From Micromonospora avicenniae (GTDB lineage Bacteria > Actinomycetota > Actinomycetes > Mycobacteriales > Micromonosporaceae): DNA of 64,000 bases. A program made the position numbers and the translations under genes. Positions 34,469-43,369 of the stretch are shown here, one piece after another; position 1 is the first letter of the stretch; every line of letters begins with the position of its first letter. A model generated the notes under the pieces. It made no database searches, was not told where the DNA came from, and was given only the letters and a program-made list of their open reading frames with translations. Location: NCBI RefSeq assembly GCF_900156065.1, contig NZ_FTNF01000010.1, positions 124,001-188,000 of the forward strand. Direction: 5' to 3'.

Positions 34469-36939
34469 CGGCCGGTCCGTTCCACCCGGGCGGAGCGGGC
34501 GTCCTTGCGGACCTCGAACCGCACCGGTATCCGCTCGGCCAGCGCCGGCACGTGGGTGACCACCCCGACCATCCGGTCACCCTTGGCGGCCAGATTCTCC
34601 AGCGTGGCGGCGACGGTGTCGAGGGTCGCCGCGTCGAGGGTGCCGAAGCCCTCGTCCAGCACGATCGACTCCAGGCTCGCGGCGGTGGTGGAGAGGCCGG
34701 CGAGCTGCTCGGAGAGCGCCAGCGCCAGCGCCAGTGACGCCTGGAACGTCTCGCCGCCGGAGAGGGTGCGTACGCCCCGGCGCAGCCCGGCGTCGTAGTG
34801 GTCGACGACGAAGAACTCACCCTTGTCGTGGACCAGGTCGTACTGGCCACCGGAGAGCTCCCGCAGGATCCGCGACGCCCCGTCGACCAACAGGTCCAGC
34901 GCCTCGGCCAGCAGCCACCGTTCGAAGTTGTTGGCCCGCAGGTGCCCGGCGAGGGCTCGCGCCACCTGAGCCTGTCGCTCGTGTCCGGCCCGCTGCTCGC
35001 GCAGCTCGGCGGCCTGCTCGCGGCGCTCCAGCAACCGGCGCCGGTCCGCTTCGGCCCGCTCGACAGCGACCGCGGCGACGCGGACCGGATCGTCGGCGGC
35101 GGGCAGGCCGCCGCCGGCGAGGACAGCGGCGATCCGCTCCGTCACCGCGGTCGCCGCCGCCTCCGCCTCGGCGACCGCCGCCGCGAGCCCCTCCCGCTCC
35201 GCCGCGCGCCTCCGCGCCTCCGCGCCGGCCCACTCGGTAAGCGCCGCCCACGCCCCGGCCACGTCGTCCCGGTCGGCGGCCGGAGGGCCGAAGCGTGCCA
35301 GCCCGTCCCGCGTGCCGTCGAAACCTCGCCAGGCCGCCCGCAGCCGCTCCTCGGCGGAGTCCACCGCGCCACGCGCCCGGCGAGCCGCCTCCCGCCCGGC
35401 CCGAACCGCGGCGCCCGCCTCGTCCAGCGCCCGCCGGAGCCGGGCGTGCTCGGCCAGCTGCTCCCGCAGCGCCTCCGCACCGGCGGCCCCGGCGAGCTGC
35501 CCGTCCAGTTCGGCGAGCCGGGCGTCCAGGTGTTCCTGCCCGGCCCGAGCCTGCACCAGCACCCGATCCAGCTCGCGTGCCGCCGCGTCGCGCTCCTGCA
35601 CGACCCGCTTCGCCGCGTCGCTCGCCGCCCGCGCCGCCTTGCCCGCCTCCACCGCGCGGGCCACCGCCGATCCGGCGGGCACCGCCGGCACACCGGCGAC
35701 CACCTGCTCGCAGACCGGGCAGGGCTCGCCGTCGACCAGGTGCGCCCGCAGCGCCATCGCCTGGTCGGTGGCCTTCGCCTCCTCGTGGGCCAGGAAGGCC
35801 GCAGCCAGCTCCTGCTCCGCCCGTTCCGCCGCCGCCCGCGCCTCGGCCAGCGCCCGCACGGCCGCGTCATGCTCGGCGTCGGCCGCGGCCAACGCCGCGC
35901 GTACCGTCTCGGCCTGCCCGGTCAGCTTCTCCCGCTCGGCGTACGCGGTCAGTCGCACCCGCAGCGCGCTCTCGTCACCGGCGGCGGCCAGCTCCCCGCG
36001 GAGCTTCTCCTCGCGCTCCTCGGCGAGCGAAACGGCGTCGACGGCCGCCTCGGCGTCGGCGCGCGCGGCCGTCACCGCCCGGGCCACCTCGGCCACCCCG
36101 TCCGGCGCCCGGACCGCGCCGAGCACGCTCAGCTCGCCGTCGAGCGCGTCGAGCGCCGCCGTCGCCTCCCGCGCCGAGGCTCGGGCCGCCTCCAACTCGG
36201 GTACGGCCGCGGCCACCGCCGCGGCCAGCTCGCGCATCCGGTCGACCTGGGCGGTGGCCCGGTCGAGCGTGTCGTCGTCCACGTCGGTGAGCCCGGCCAG
36301 CAGCTGGTCGACCGCCTCCAGCTTCGCCTCGGCCTGCGCGGCCCGGCCGGTGGCGCGTTTCTGCACCGCCTCGTAGACACCGAGGTCGAGCAGGTTGACC
36401 AGGATCTGCTGGCGGGTGGCCGGCCTGGCGTGCAGGAAGTCGGCGAACTGCCCCTGGGGCAGCACCACGCAGCTGGTGAACTGCTCGTACGGCAGCCCGA
36501 CCGCCTCCAGCACCGCCTCGTCCATCTCGGCCGGCGTGCCGGCCACGACCTCGCCCAGGTCCTCCGGGGCGAGACCGGTGTCCAGCTTTGTCACGTCGAA
36601 CCCGGGCGGCATCAGCTGCAACCCGGCGTTCGCCGTCTTCACGTTGCCCCGGCTGTCCCGCCGGACCACCCGGGTGGCCACGTAACGGGCCCCGGCGGAC
36701 TCGAACACCAGGCGTACCCGCGCCTCGGTCGTCGACGGGGCGAGCGCGTTGGCGAGGCCACGCGTGCCACCCCAGCGCGGCACGGTGCCGTAGAGGGCGA
36801 AACAGATCGCGTCCAGCACCGTCGACTTGCCGGAGCCGGTCGGGCCGACCAGCGCGAAGAAGTCCGCGTCGGTGAAGTCGACGGTGGTCTCGTCCCGGAA
36901 GACGGTGAAGCCCGCCATGTCCAGCCGGATCGGTCGCAT
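34465..36939 (-). CDS. sbcC: SbcC/Rad50-type SMC ATPase
   Basis: 824 residues. Walker A is GPTGSGKST (residues 32-40). Two long Ala/Glu/Arg-rich coiled-coil arms flank a zinc hook CPVC at 407-410. The ABC signature LSGGET is at about 726 and Walker B is IVLDEGFGTLD (about 758-768), followed by the THVPAL H-loop. With SbcD it forms the Mre11-Rad50 type nuclease complex that senses and processes DNA ends. The coiled-coil arms are shorter than in E. coli SbcC (about 1,050 residues). The start overlaps the sbcD stop (ATGA). Confidence 0.93.
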   Translation of the reverse strand: MRPIRLDMAGFTVFRDETTVDFTDADFFALVGPTGSGKSTVLDAICFALYGTVPRWGGTRGLANALAPSTTEARVRLVFESAGARYVATRVVRRDSRGNVKTANAGLQLMPPGFDVTKLDTGLAPEDLGEVVAGTPAEMDEAVLEAVGLPYEQFTSCVVLPQGQFADFLHARPATRQQILVNLLDLGVYEAVQKRATGRAAQAEAKLEAVDQLLAGLTDVDDDTLDRATAQVDRMRELAAAVAAAVPELEAARASAREATAALDALDGELSVLGAVRAPDGVAEVARAVTAARADAEAAVDAVSLAEEREEKLRGELAAAGDESALRVRLTAYAEREKLTGQAETVRAALAAADAEHDAAVRALAEARAAAERAEQELAAAFLAHEEAKATDQAMALRAHLVDGEPCPVCEQVVAGVPAVPAGSAVARAVEAGKAARAASDAAKRVVQERDAAARELDRVLVQARAGQEHLDARLAELDGQLAGAAGAEALREQLAEHARLRRALDEAGAAVRAGREAARRARGAVDSAEERLRAAWRGFDGTRDGLARFGPPAADRDDVAGAWAALTEWAGAEARRRAAEREGLAAAVAEAEAAATAVTERIAAVLAGGGLPAADDPVRVAAVAVERAEADRRRLLERREQAAELREQRAGHERQAQVARALAGHLRANNFERWLLAEALDLLVDGASRILRELSGGQYDLVHDKGEFFVVDHYDAGLRRGVRTLSGGETFQASLALALALSEQLAGLSTTAASLESIVLDEGFGTLDAATLDTVAATLENLAAKGDRMVGVVTHVPALAERIPVRFEVRKDARSARVERTGR

Positions 36940-38087
36940 CAGTGGTCGACCTCCTCGAGCAGTTCGTCGAAGAGTTCCTGAACGCCGTCGTCGGCGTGCC
37001 CGCGGCTGCTCAGGTAGTCGCCGAACAGCTCCCGTGGGGAGCGGCCGGAACGTTGGGCGACCCGGGCGCCACTGCCCGGCGCCGGCACCAGCTCGGGGTC
37101 GATGCGGATCTCCAGCGCCCGCGGCAGCAGCTCCTGCACCTCCTCGCGCAGCCCGGCCCGGGGCTGTTCACGTACGTACACCCGCAGCCAGGCGTCCGGC
37201 TGCTCGAGCTCGGCGAGCTGGGCGAGGGTGCCCCGCACGGTGCGCAGCGCCGCCGCCGCCGTCACGGGAACCTCCCGTACGCGGGCGGCCGTGTCGGCGG
37301 TGACCTCGACGATCGTCACGGAGGGGACGTTCTCCTGTTCGCCGAAGTCCACCGCCAGCGGGCTGCCGCAGTAGCGGACCGGGCACGGGCCGTCGATCCG
37401 CTGGGCGCGGTGCAGGTGCCCCAGCGCGACGTAGTGCGCGGTCGCCGGGAACACGGTCGCGGGGACCGCGTAGCCGAGCACGGTGTGCGCGTCCCGCTCG
37501 CCACCGCCGGCGGCGGCCCCGGTGACCGTCAGGTGCGCGGTGACCAGGTGTACCCGGTCCGGCTCGGTGAAGCTCTCGGTGAGCCGGCCCAGCACCCGGC
37601 GCAGGTGGTCGGCGTACGTCTGGTTGGCCTCGGCCGCGGTGAGTTCGTACATCTCGACGGCGCGGACCGCGTACCGCTGCGAGAGGAACGGCAACGCGGC
37701 CAGCCGCCAGCGTTCCCCGCCGGCGGTGGTGCCGTCGATGACGTGCTCGTCGGGGTTCTCCCGGACGCTGCCGCGCAGCGTGACGCCGGCCGCCTCGGCC
37801 CACGGACGCAGCGCGTCGAGCGCGGCGCCGTTGTCGTGGTTGCCACCGATCGCTACCACGTCCGCGCCGATGCGGCGCAACGCGGTCAGCGCCCGGGTCA
37901 CCAGGCGGGTGGCCTCCGGCGTCGGCGCGGCCGTGTCGTAGAGGTCGCCGGCGACGATGACGAGGTCGGGCTGCTCCGCACGGGCGATGTCGATCACGCC
38001 GGCGAGCACCGACTTGTGCTCCTCGGCCCGCGACCGCCCCTTGAGGACCTTGCCGACGTGCCAGTCCGAGGTGTGCAGAATCTTCAC
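36939..38087 (-). CDS. sbcD: SbcD/Mre11-type nuclease
   Basis: 382 residues. The five phosphoesterase motifs are present: LHTSDWHVGK (D8, H10), VAGDLYD (D48), GGNHDN (N83, H84), VTAHLTV and YVALGHLHRAQ. These bind two Mn ions. It has endonuclease and 3'-5' exonuclease activity at DNA ends and hairpins when bound to the SbcC ATPase. The GTG start is supported by GGGGG just upstream and lies 8 bases after the herA stop. A longer in-frame reading upstream would run into herA and is rejected. Confidence 0.94.
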   Translation of the reverse strand: MKILHTSDWHVGKVLKGRSRAEEHKSVLAGVIDIARAEQPDLVIVAGDLYDTAAPTPEATRLVTRALTALRRIGADVVAIGGNHDNGAALDALRPWAEAAGVTLRGSVRENPDEHVIDGTTAGGERWRLAALPFLSQRYAVRAVEMYELTAAEANQTYADHLRRVLGRLTESFTEPDRVHLVTAHLTVTGAAAGGGERDAHTVLGYAVPATVFPATAHYVALGHLHRAQRIDGPCPVRYCGSPLAVDFGEQENVPSVTIVEVTADTAARVREVPVTAAAALRTVRGTLAQLAELEQPDAWLRVYVREQPRAGLREEVQELLPRALEIRIDPELVPAPGSGARVAQRSGRSPRELFGDYLSSRGHADDGVQELFDELLEEVDH

Positions 38088-38095
38088 CAGGCCCC

Positions 38096-39847
38096 CTAGA
38101 ACGGGATGTCGTCGTCGGTGCCGCCGGCCGAGCCCACCACCGCGAACGGATCCGCGCTCTGGGTGATCGAGCGCAGTGTCTGCGACGGTGCCCGGCCCGC
38201 CTCGCTGACCCGGGTCGCCCAGGCCGGGAACGGGAAATCTAGGCAGAGCGGCACCGGGATGTCCGGCTGGTTGACGAACATGGTCCCGGGCTTGGCGAGC
38301 AGCGCGCGCTGCCGTTGGGCCGGGGGCAGGAAGCCGTACTCGGGGCGGGACGCCTCGGCCGGGTCGAGCCGGCCGACCACCCGGATCGCCGAGTTGGTGA
38401 CGATCCGCCGTTCCACCTCGCTCGCCGTCTGCTGGGCGCCGACCAGGACCACGCCGAGCGACCGGCCCCGCTCGGCGATGTCGAGCAGCACCTCCTTGAT
38501 CGGCGATGAGCCCTCGCGGGGGGCGTACTTGTTGAGCTCGTCGAGCACCACGAAGAGCAGCGGCTTGGCGGTGCCGGCCTTCTCCTTGCGCTCGAACTCG
38601 CTGCGCAGCGTCACGCCGACGACGAACCGCTGCGCCCGGTCGGGCAGGTTGTGCAGGTCGACGACGGTGACCTGGGCGCTCTCCGCGGTGTTGATGCTGT
38701 GCGGGCGGCGGGTGGCGAGGTCGCCCCGGATCAACCGGCCGAGGTCCTTCTTGCTGCCGATGAGGCGGCGGGCGAAGGCGTTGACGGTGCCCAGGCCGAC
38801 GGCGCTGCCGGCCCACTCCGAGCGGGTCTCGTCGTCGTTGAGCCGCTCGACGATGTGGTCGACCAGGTCGGCGTAGCCGCCGAGGCGGACCCCGTCGATG
38901 CTCACCCCGCCGTCGGCGGGCTGGGCGTAGCGGGCCAGGTGGGCGGTGACCGAGTGGACCACCATCGTGTACTGCTGGCGTTCGTCGTCGGCGTCGGCGA
39001 AGACGTACGGCAGGAGCCGGTCGGCGCAGAACTCGCTGAGCGTCCAGTAGAAGCTGTCGACCCCGGTGAGCCGGCTGCTCACGTCGGGCGTGCCGGAGGA
39101 GTCGCCGACCCGGGGCGGGGCGTACACGCGTACGTCGGGGAAGGCGCCGGCGTCGAGGCCGAGCCGCGCGTAGGCCGCCCGGGTGTCGTCGTCCAGCCGG
39201 GCGTTGGGGTGGTCGAGGAAGAGCAGATCCTCACCCTTGACGTTGAAGATGAGCGCCTTGGCGTTGACGGCGTCACCACCCAGCACGCCCGAACGGAAGA
39301 CCGAGTAGAGCAGGAAGGTGGCGAAACTGGTCTTGGTGGCCACACCGGAGATGCCGGAGATCGAGACGTGCGCGCCGCGGGTGCCGTCGAGGAAGTCGGC
39401 GTTGAGGTAGACCGGCACGCCGTCGCGGCCCATCCCCATCGGGATGCGGCGTTCCATCCGGTCGAAGTGCAACGCGCGGGCGCGGGCGTCGCCCTCGGCC
39501 CGGTGCACCACCGCGCCGGGGGTCGGTGGCACGTAGAACTCCGGATCGACCCGGGTGGTGGTGACCTCGGCGGCCTCCTGCACCTGGGCGGGGAGGGTGC
39601 CGTCGGCGATGGCGAAGACGTCGGAGTCGAACTGCGCGCCCTCGTGGCGGGCCCGTACCTGGGTGACCACGCCGGCGATGGTCACCGGCTCGCGGTCGGG
39701 CAGCTCCCGCCGGGTCACCACCACGTCGTCGAGCTGGAGGTAGCTGCCGGGGGAGACGGCCGTCCAGAACTGCAGCGGGGTGGCGTCGGCGGTGCCGAGC
39801 ACCCGGCCGACCCCCTCGACCGGGGCGTCGAACCCGTCATCGCTCAT
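38096..39847 (-). CDS. herA: HerA-type DNA translocase (HAS-barrel plus FtsK/HerA ATPase)
   Basis: 583 residues. A beta-rich N-terminal HAS-barrel (about 8-110, GVGRVLGTADATPLQF) is followed by the ATPase. Walker A is GISGVATKTS (K172), Walker B is VVLDELNKYAP (D436, E437), and GAQQTASE holds the polar sensor (about 470-477). These are HerA signatures, not FtsK or TraB ones. HerA forms a hexamer that pumps DNA into the NurA nuclease during resection. It is the first gene of a four-gene operon, with GGAG 8 bases before the ATG. The gap to the preceding gene is 256 bases and holds a palindromic repeat. Confidence 0.9.
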   Translation of the reverse strand: MSDDGFDAPVEGVGRVLGTADATPLQFWTAVSPGSYLQLDDVVVTRRELPDREPVTIAGVVTQVRARHEGAQFDSDVFAIADGTLPAQVQEAAEVTTTRVDPEFYVPPTPGAVVHRAEGDARARALHFDRMERRIPMGMGRDGVPVYLNADFLDGTRGAHVSISGISGVATKTSFATFLLYSVFRSGVLGGDAVNAKALIFNVKGEDLLFLDHPNARLDDDTRAAYARLGLDAGAFPDVRVYAPPRVGDSSGTPDVSSRLTGVDSFYWTLSEFCADRLLPYVFADADDERQQYTMVVHSVTAHLARYAQPADGGVSIDGVRLGGYADLVDHIVERLNDDETRSEWAGSAVGLGTVNAFARRLIGSKKDLGRLIRGDLATRRPHSINTAESAQVTVVDLHNLPDRAQRFVVGVTLRSEFERKEKAGTAKPLLFVVLDELNKYAPREGSSPIKEVLLDIAERGRSLGVVLVGAQQTASEVERRIVTNSAIRVVGRLDPAEASRPEYGFLPPAQRQRALLAKPGTMFVNQPDIPVPLCLDFPFPAWATRVSEAGRAPSQTLRSITQSADPFAVVGSAGGTDDDIPF

Positions 39848-40037
39848 CGGGCAACTCCGCTCGGTCGGTCATCGCGGTCGGCACACACGTGGTGCATCCT
39901 GCCCGAGGAGTACGACAGGTTGCCACGCGACGCGGCGGACGCCACGCCGGTCCGCGCCCCGCCCAGCGGAGCGTCACGACGGCACCACCATCCGTGCCCG
40001 CTGCTCGCGCCGCCGCCCCGGCCCGCCCCGGTCAGGT

Positions 40038-40091
40038 GATCATGAGGTTGGCGCGGCCTCGATCTCCGGAAGCGCCGTCAACCTCATGATC
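40038..40091. repeat. 54-bp palindromic repeat, family A, copy 2
   Basis: Begins GATCATGAGGTTGGCGCGG and ends CGCCGTCAACCTCATGATC around the same CGATCTCC centre as the copy at 5376-5429, with the same 54-base length. It lies 12 bases beyond the stop of the reductase gene and upstream of herA. The two copies are about 35 kb apart. Confidence 0.75.
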
Positions 40092-40103
40092 GATCGACCG
40101 GCG

Positions 40104-40991
40104 TCACCGGGTGGCAGGGCGCGGAGCCTCGGGCGGTGGGGGCTGGTCGCGGGCGTAGCGCAGGAGGAGGGTGCCGTCCTCGGCGGCGAGCGCGTGCCGC
40201 AGCGGCAGCCGCCGGGGCGGACTGGGAGGGCCGGCGGTGATCCGGCCGGGGCCTGCGCCGGCCAGCAGCGGAGTGACGGTGAGGCAGAGCTCGTCGACCA
40301 GGTCGGCGGCGGTGAGCGCGCCGAACAGTTGCGGACCGCCCTCGCAGAGCAACTGGTCGAGGCCGCGCCGGCGCAGCTCGGCCAGGCCCGCGGCGAGGTC
40401 GACCCGGCCGGTGCCGCAGGGGATGAGTTCGGCCACCTCGGTCAGCCCCGGTGGCGGCGCGGCCTCGGCGCGCGTGAGCACCAGCGGCCGTACCGGCGCG
40501 TCGGCGAACGCGGCCTGGGCGGGGTCGAGGTCGAGCGAGCCGGAGACGACCACCAGCGTCGGGTACTCGGGCAGGCCCCGCTCCCGCCGCCAGGCCCGCC
40601 GGCGCTCGTCCAGCCGTAGCGCCCGGTAGCCCTCGTGCCGCAGCGTGCCGGCGGCCACCAGCAGCGCGTCGCAGAGCATCCGGAGCAGGCCGAAGACGCG
40701 CTTGTCCGGCTCCCCCGAGAGACCGGCCGAGTAGCCGTCCACGCTCACCGCGCCATCGAGGCTCGACACGAAGTTCACCCGCAGGTGTGGCCGGTCGGCC
40801 CGGGCGTAGAGCTCGGTCAGCGTGGCGTCGGTGAGCGACTCCGCCGGAGGTACGGGCCAGATTCGACCGATCGGGATTCCGACGGTCATTCGCTGGCCGG
40901 ACCGCTGACCGGAGGGGTGGGTCGGGGGGTACGGTGCTGGCAGTCGCACCAGTTCCGCCCCGGACAGTCGTCGTGCCGTCTCGCTCGGCAC
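40104..40991 (-). CDS. RibD C-terminal-like (pyrimidine reductase/dihydrofolate-reductase fold) protein
   Basis: 295 residues. LRVNFVSSLDGAVSVDGYSAGLSG is the classic start of the NADPH-dependent reductase domain of RibD. LCDALLVAAGTLRHEGYR and QLLCEGGPQLFGALTAADLVDELCL are the NADPH-binding and dimer motifs. No deaminase domain is attached. It could reduce a riboflavin intermediate or act on another pteridine-like substrate. The first ~35 residues are weakly supported; an ATG at 40889 (TVGIPIGRIWPVPP) is a credible alternative start. It is divergent from the pRiA4b-family gene. Confidence 0.83.
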   Translation of the reverse strand: MPSETARRLSGAELVRLPAPYPPTHPSGQRSGQRMTVGIPIGRIWPVPPAESLTDATLTELYARADRPHLRVNFVSSLDGAVSVDGYSAGLSGEPDKRVFGLLRMLCDALLVAAGTLRHEGYRALRLDERRRAWRRERGLPEYPTLVVVSGSLDLDPAQAAFADAPVRPLVLTRAEAAPPPGLTEVAELIPCGTGRVDLAAGLAELRRRGLDQLLCEGGPQLFGALTAADLVDELCLTVTPLLAGAGPGRITAGPPSPPRRLPLRHALAAEDGTLLLRYARDQPPPPEAPRPATR

Positions 40992-41038
40992 GCTCGGCAG
41001 ATCATGCTCGCAGCCTATGCCGAGGAGGAGGGAACAGC

Positions 41039-41584
41039 ATGTCGCGCCAGATCTTCCAGCTGAGGATTTCTCTGAGCGGGGTCCGTCCGCCGGTCTGGCG
41101 CCGGGTGCTCGTGCCGGCCGGCTACACCCTGGACCGGCTGCACCGGGTGATCCAGCACTCGATGGGGTGGCGCGACTGCCGTCTGCACTCGTTCGAGATC
41201 GACGGCCTCCAGTACGGCGAACCCGACCCGGACGGCGAGCTGGCGCTCGATGACGAGCTGGACGTACGCCTGGACGAGGTGCTCGGCAAGGGCAGCCGGT
41301 TCCAGTACACCTACGACTTCGGCGACTGGTGGGAGCACGACCTCGTCATCGAGGACGCGCTGACCGCCGATCCGGAGGAGCGTTACCCGGCCTGCGTCGA
41401 CGGGGAGCGGGCGTGCCCACCGGAGGGCGTCGGTGGTGTCGCCGGCTACCAACTGCTGCTCGCCGCGCTGGCCGATCCGGCGCACCCCGAGCACGCGTCG
41501 ATGCGGGAGTGGGCGGGGGAGTCGTTCGACCCGGTGGCCTTCGACGCCGGGCGTGCCGGCACGCTGCTCCGCCGCTTCTGCTGA
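41039..41584 (+). CDS. Plasmid pRiA4b ORF-3 family protein
   Basis: 181 residues. IFQLRISLSGVRPPVWRRVLVPA is the characteristic opening of this family, followed by LDRLHRVIQHSMGWRDCRLHSFEI and YTYDFGDWWEHDL. Despite the name it is widespread on chromosomes. No enzymatic activity is known to me. The ATG has GAGGAGGAGG just upstream. It stands alone between a divergent reductase gene and the promoter of a sugar-binding protein. Confidence 0.9.
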   Translation: MSRQIFQLRISLSGVRPPVWRRVLVPAGYTLDRLHRVIQHSMGWRDCRLHSFEIDGLQYGEPDPDGELALDDELDVRLDEVLGKGSRFQYTYDFGDWWEHDLVIEDALTADPEERYPACVDGERACPPEGVGGVAGYQLLLAALADPAHPEHASMREWAGESFDPVAFDAGRAGTLLRRFC

Positions 41585-41698
41585 CACTCGGGCCATCGAG
41601 CCGCGGCGGCCTCCCCGATGGAGACCCGTGGATCCGGGCCGGCTCCTGCCCGCCCGCGGGCACTGAGCAGCCGGTCCCAGCGGGCACGGTAACGTTTG

Positions 41699-41766
41699 TT
41701 GGAACGCTCCCACCCGGGTATTGACACACCTGAAATTCGTCAGCACGCTCGCTGGGAGCGCTCCAT
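41699..41766 (+). promoter_or_regulatory. Promoter with two CebR-like operator boxes
   Basis: TTGGAACGCTCCCA (41699-41712) and TGGGAGCGCTCCAT (41753-41766) each match the CebR consensus TGGGAGCGCTCCCA at 12 of 14 positions. A -35-like TTGACA lies between them at 41721-41726; the -10 is unclear. The spacing would let one regulator dimer bind either side of the promoter. CebR represses cello-oligosaccharide uptake in Streptomyces; a LacI-family gene lies at 43370. Confidence 0.7.
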
Positions 41767-41878
41767 TGGTGGCTCGGTCCTGTCGCGACCGCCGGCGTCG
41801 GTCGTCACACCGGTCCGGTGGCCGGATGCCGTTCCGCCACCACCCGTACCCAGCCTCACCACCGAAAGAGGGGTCCCG

Positions 41879-43168
41879 ATGAGCCTCACCATGCGGCGCG
41901 TCCGGCTGACGGCCGCCGCCCTGGCCGCGATCACCGCGCTCAGCGGCCTCGTGGCATGTGGCGAGGACGCCGCCGGCGAGAAGCCCGCCAAGCTGGTCGT
42001 GGACACGTTCGGTGAGTTCGGCTACGACGAGATCGTCAAGCAGTACGAGAAGGACACCGGCATCAAGGTCGAGCTGCGCAAGACCGCCCAGCTCAACGAC
42101 TACCGGCCGAAGCTCGTGCAGGCGATCGCCACCGGCGAGGGCGCGGGGGACGTCGTAGCACTCGAGGAGGGCATCCTCAACGAGTTCAAGGTCAACCCGG
42201 ACAACTGGGTCGACCTCCGCAGGCTGGTCGCCGACCACAGCAACGACTACCTGGCCTGGAAGTACGAGCTGGGCGTCACCCCGAACGGCCGGCTGATGGG
42301 TCTGCCCACCGACGTCGGCAGCCTCGCGGTCTGCTACCGCCGGGACCTCTTCGCGGCCGCCGGACTGCCGACCAGGCGGGACAAGGTCGCGGCGCTCTGG
42401 CGGGACTGGACGGGGTTCATCGAGACCGGCGAGAAGTACCGCGAGGCGACCGGCAAGGGGATGCTCGATTCGGTCACCACCGCGGCCAGCGCGGTCATGT
42501 ACCAGAAGGGCGGTGACCTGTTCTACGACGACGGCGACAACATCGTCGCCGAGACCAGCCCGTCGGTGAAGGCCGCCTGGAACACCGCGATCGCCATGGC
42601 GGACGCGAAGATCAGCGCCGCGGCGGCCACCTGGTCGCCGGAGTGGTCCAGCGGCTTCAAGACCGGCACCTTCGCCGCGACGCTCTGCCCCTCCTGGATG
42701 CTCGGCGTAGTGGCGGAGAACTCCGGACCGAAGAACGCGGGCAAGTGGGACGTGGCGCCGGTACCCGGCGGCGCCGGCAACTGGGGCGGTTCCTGGCTCG
42801 GCGTGCCGACGCAGAGCCGGTACCCGAAAGAGGCGGCGAAGCTCGCCGAGTACCTGACCAGCGCCCGCAGCCAGATCGCTGCGTTCAAGCTCAAGGGCCC
42901 CTTGCCGACCAACCTGGACGCGCTGCAGAACACCGATTTCACCGGCTACACCAACAAGTACTTCAACAACGCGCCGACCGGGAAGATCTTCGGTGAGAGC
43001 GTTCGGCGGATCCAACCCCTGCACCTCGGCCCGAAGCACCAGGCCGTGAAGGAGAACGCCCTGGAGCCGGCGCTGCGCGCGTACGAGAGCGGCGAGGCGA
43101 CCAAGCAGCAGGCCTGGAGACAGTTCGTCAACGAGGCCAGGATGGAAGGCTCCTTCCGAGGTTGGTGA
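41879..43168 (+). CDS. ABC sugar-binding lipoprotein, possibly for cello-oligosaccharides
   Basis: 429 residues. The signal peptide ends in a lipobox LVAC (Cys27), so it is lipid-anchored outside the membrane. DTFGEFGYDEIVKQYEKDTG, WSSGFKTGTFAATLCPSWML and WGGSWLGVPTQSRYPKEA are typical of family-1 solute-binding proteins for oligosaccharides. The CebR-like boxes upstream suggest a cellobiose-type ligand, but this is inference. No permease gene follows; the next gene is a LacI-family regulator on the same strand. It must use permeases from elsewhere. The ATG has GAGGGG upstream. Confidence 0.88.
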   Translation: MSLTMRRVRLTAAALAAITALSGLVACGEDAAGEKPAKLVVDTFGEFGYDEIVKQYEKDTGIKVELRKTAQLNDYRPKLVQAIATGEGAGDVVALEEGILNEFKVNPDNWVDLRRLVADHSNDYLAWKYELGVTPNGRLMGLPTDVGSLAVCYRRDLFAAAGLPTRRDKVAALWRDWTGFIETGEKYREATGKGMLDSVTTAASAVMYQKGGDLFYDDGDNIVAETSPSVKAAWNTAIAMADAKISAAAATWSPEWSSGFKTGTFAATLCPSWMLGVVAENSGPKNAGKWDVAPVPGGAGNWGGSWLGVPTQSRYPKEAAKLAEYLTSARSQIAAFKLKGPLPTNLDALQNTDFTGYTNKYFNNAPTGKIFGESVRRIQPLHLGPKHQAVKENALEPALRAYESGEATKQQAWRQFVNEARMEGSFRGW

Positions 43169-43315
43169 CCCTGTGCGGCGGCCGCCACACGGCTGCTTCG
43201 CGCTCCCCGGAGGACATTCCGGGGCCCCGGGACACCCGCCGCACACCGAGGTCATCCCACGGCAACCGTCTGGCCGCACAATAGGCAGGGGCCAGCCACC
43301 AACGGACGGCGCGGT

Positions 43316-43337
43316 GCCCACCCCGATCGGGGTGGGC
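43316..43337. terminator. 22-bp perfect palindrome: terminator or operator
   Basis: GCCCACCCC, GATC, GGGGTGGGC: an entirely self-complementary 22-mer in the 201-base gap between the sugar-binding protein and the LacI-type gene. As RNA the stem can extend by a few more pairs. It may terminate the upstream transcript or be an operator for autoregulation by the downstream LacI protein. Confidence 0.55.
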
Positions 43338-43369
43338 GCCGGTGCCGTCCTCCGCCGGAGGAGCAGACG

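Noticed and set aside
38088..38816. Upstream extension of sbcD
   Set aside because: It lies wholly inside herA in another frame and is arginine/proline-rich.
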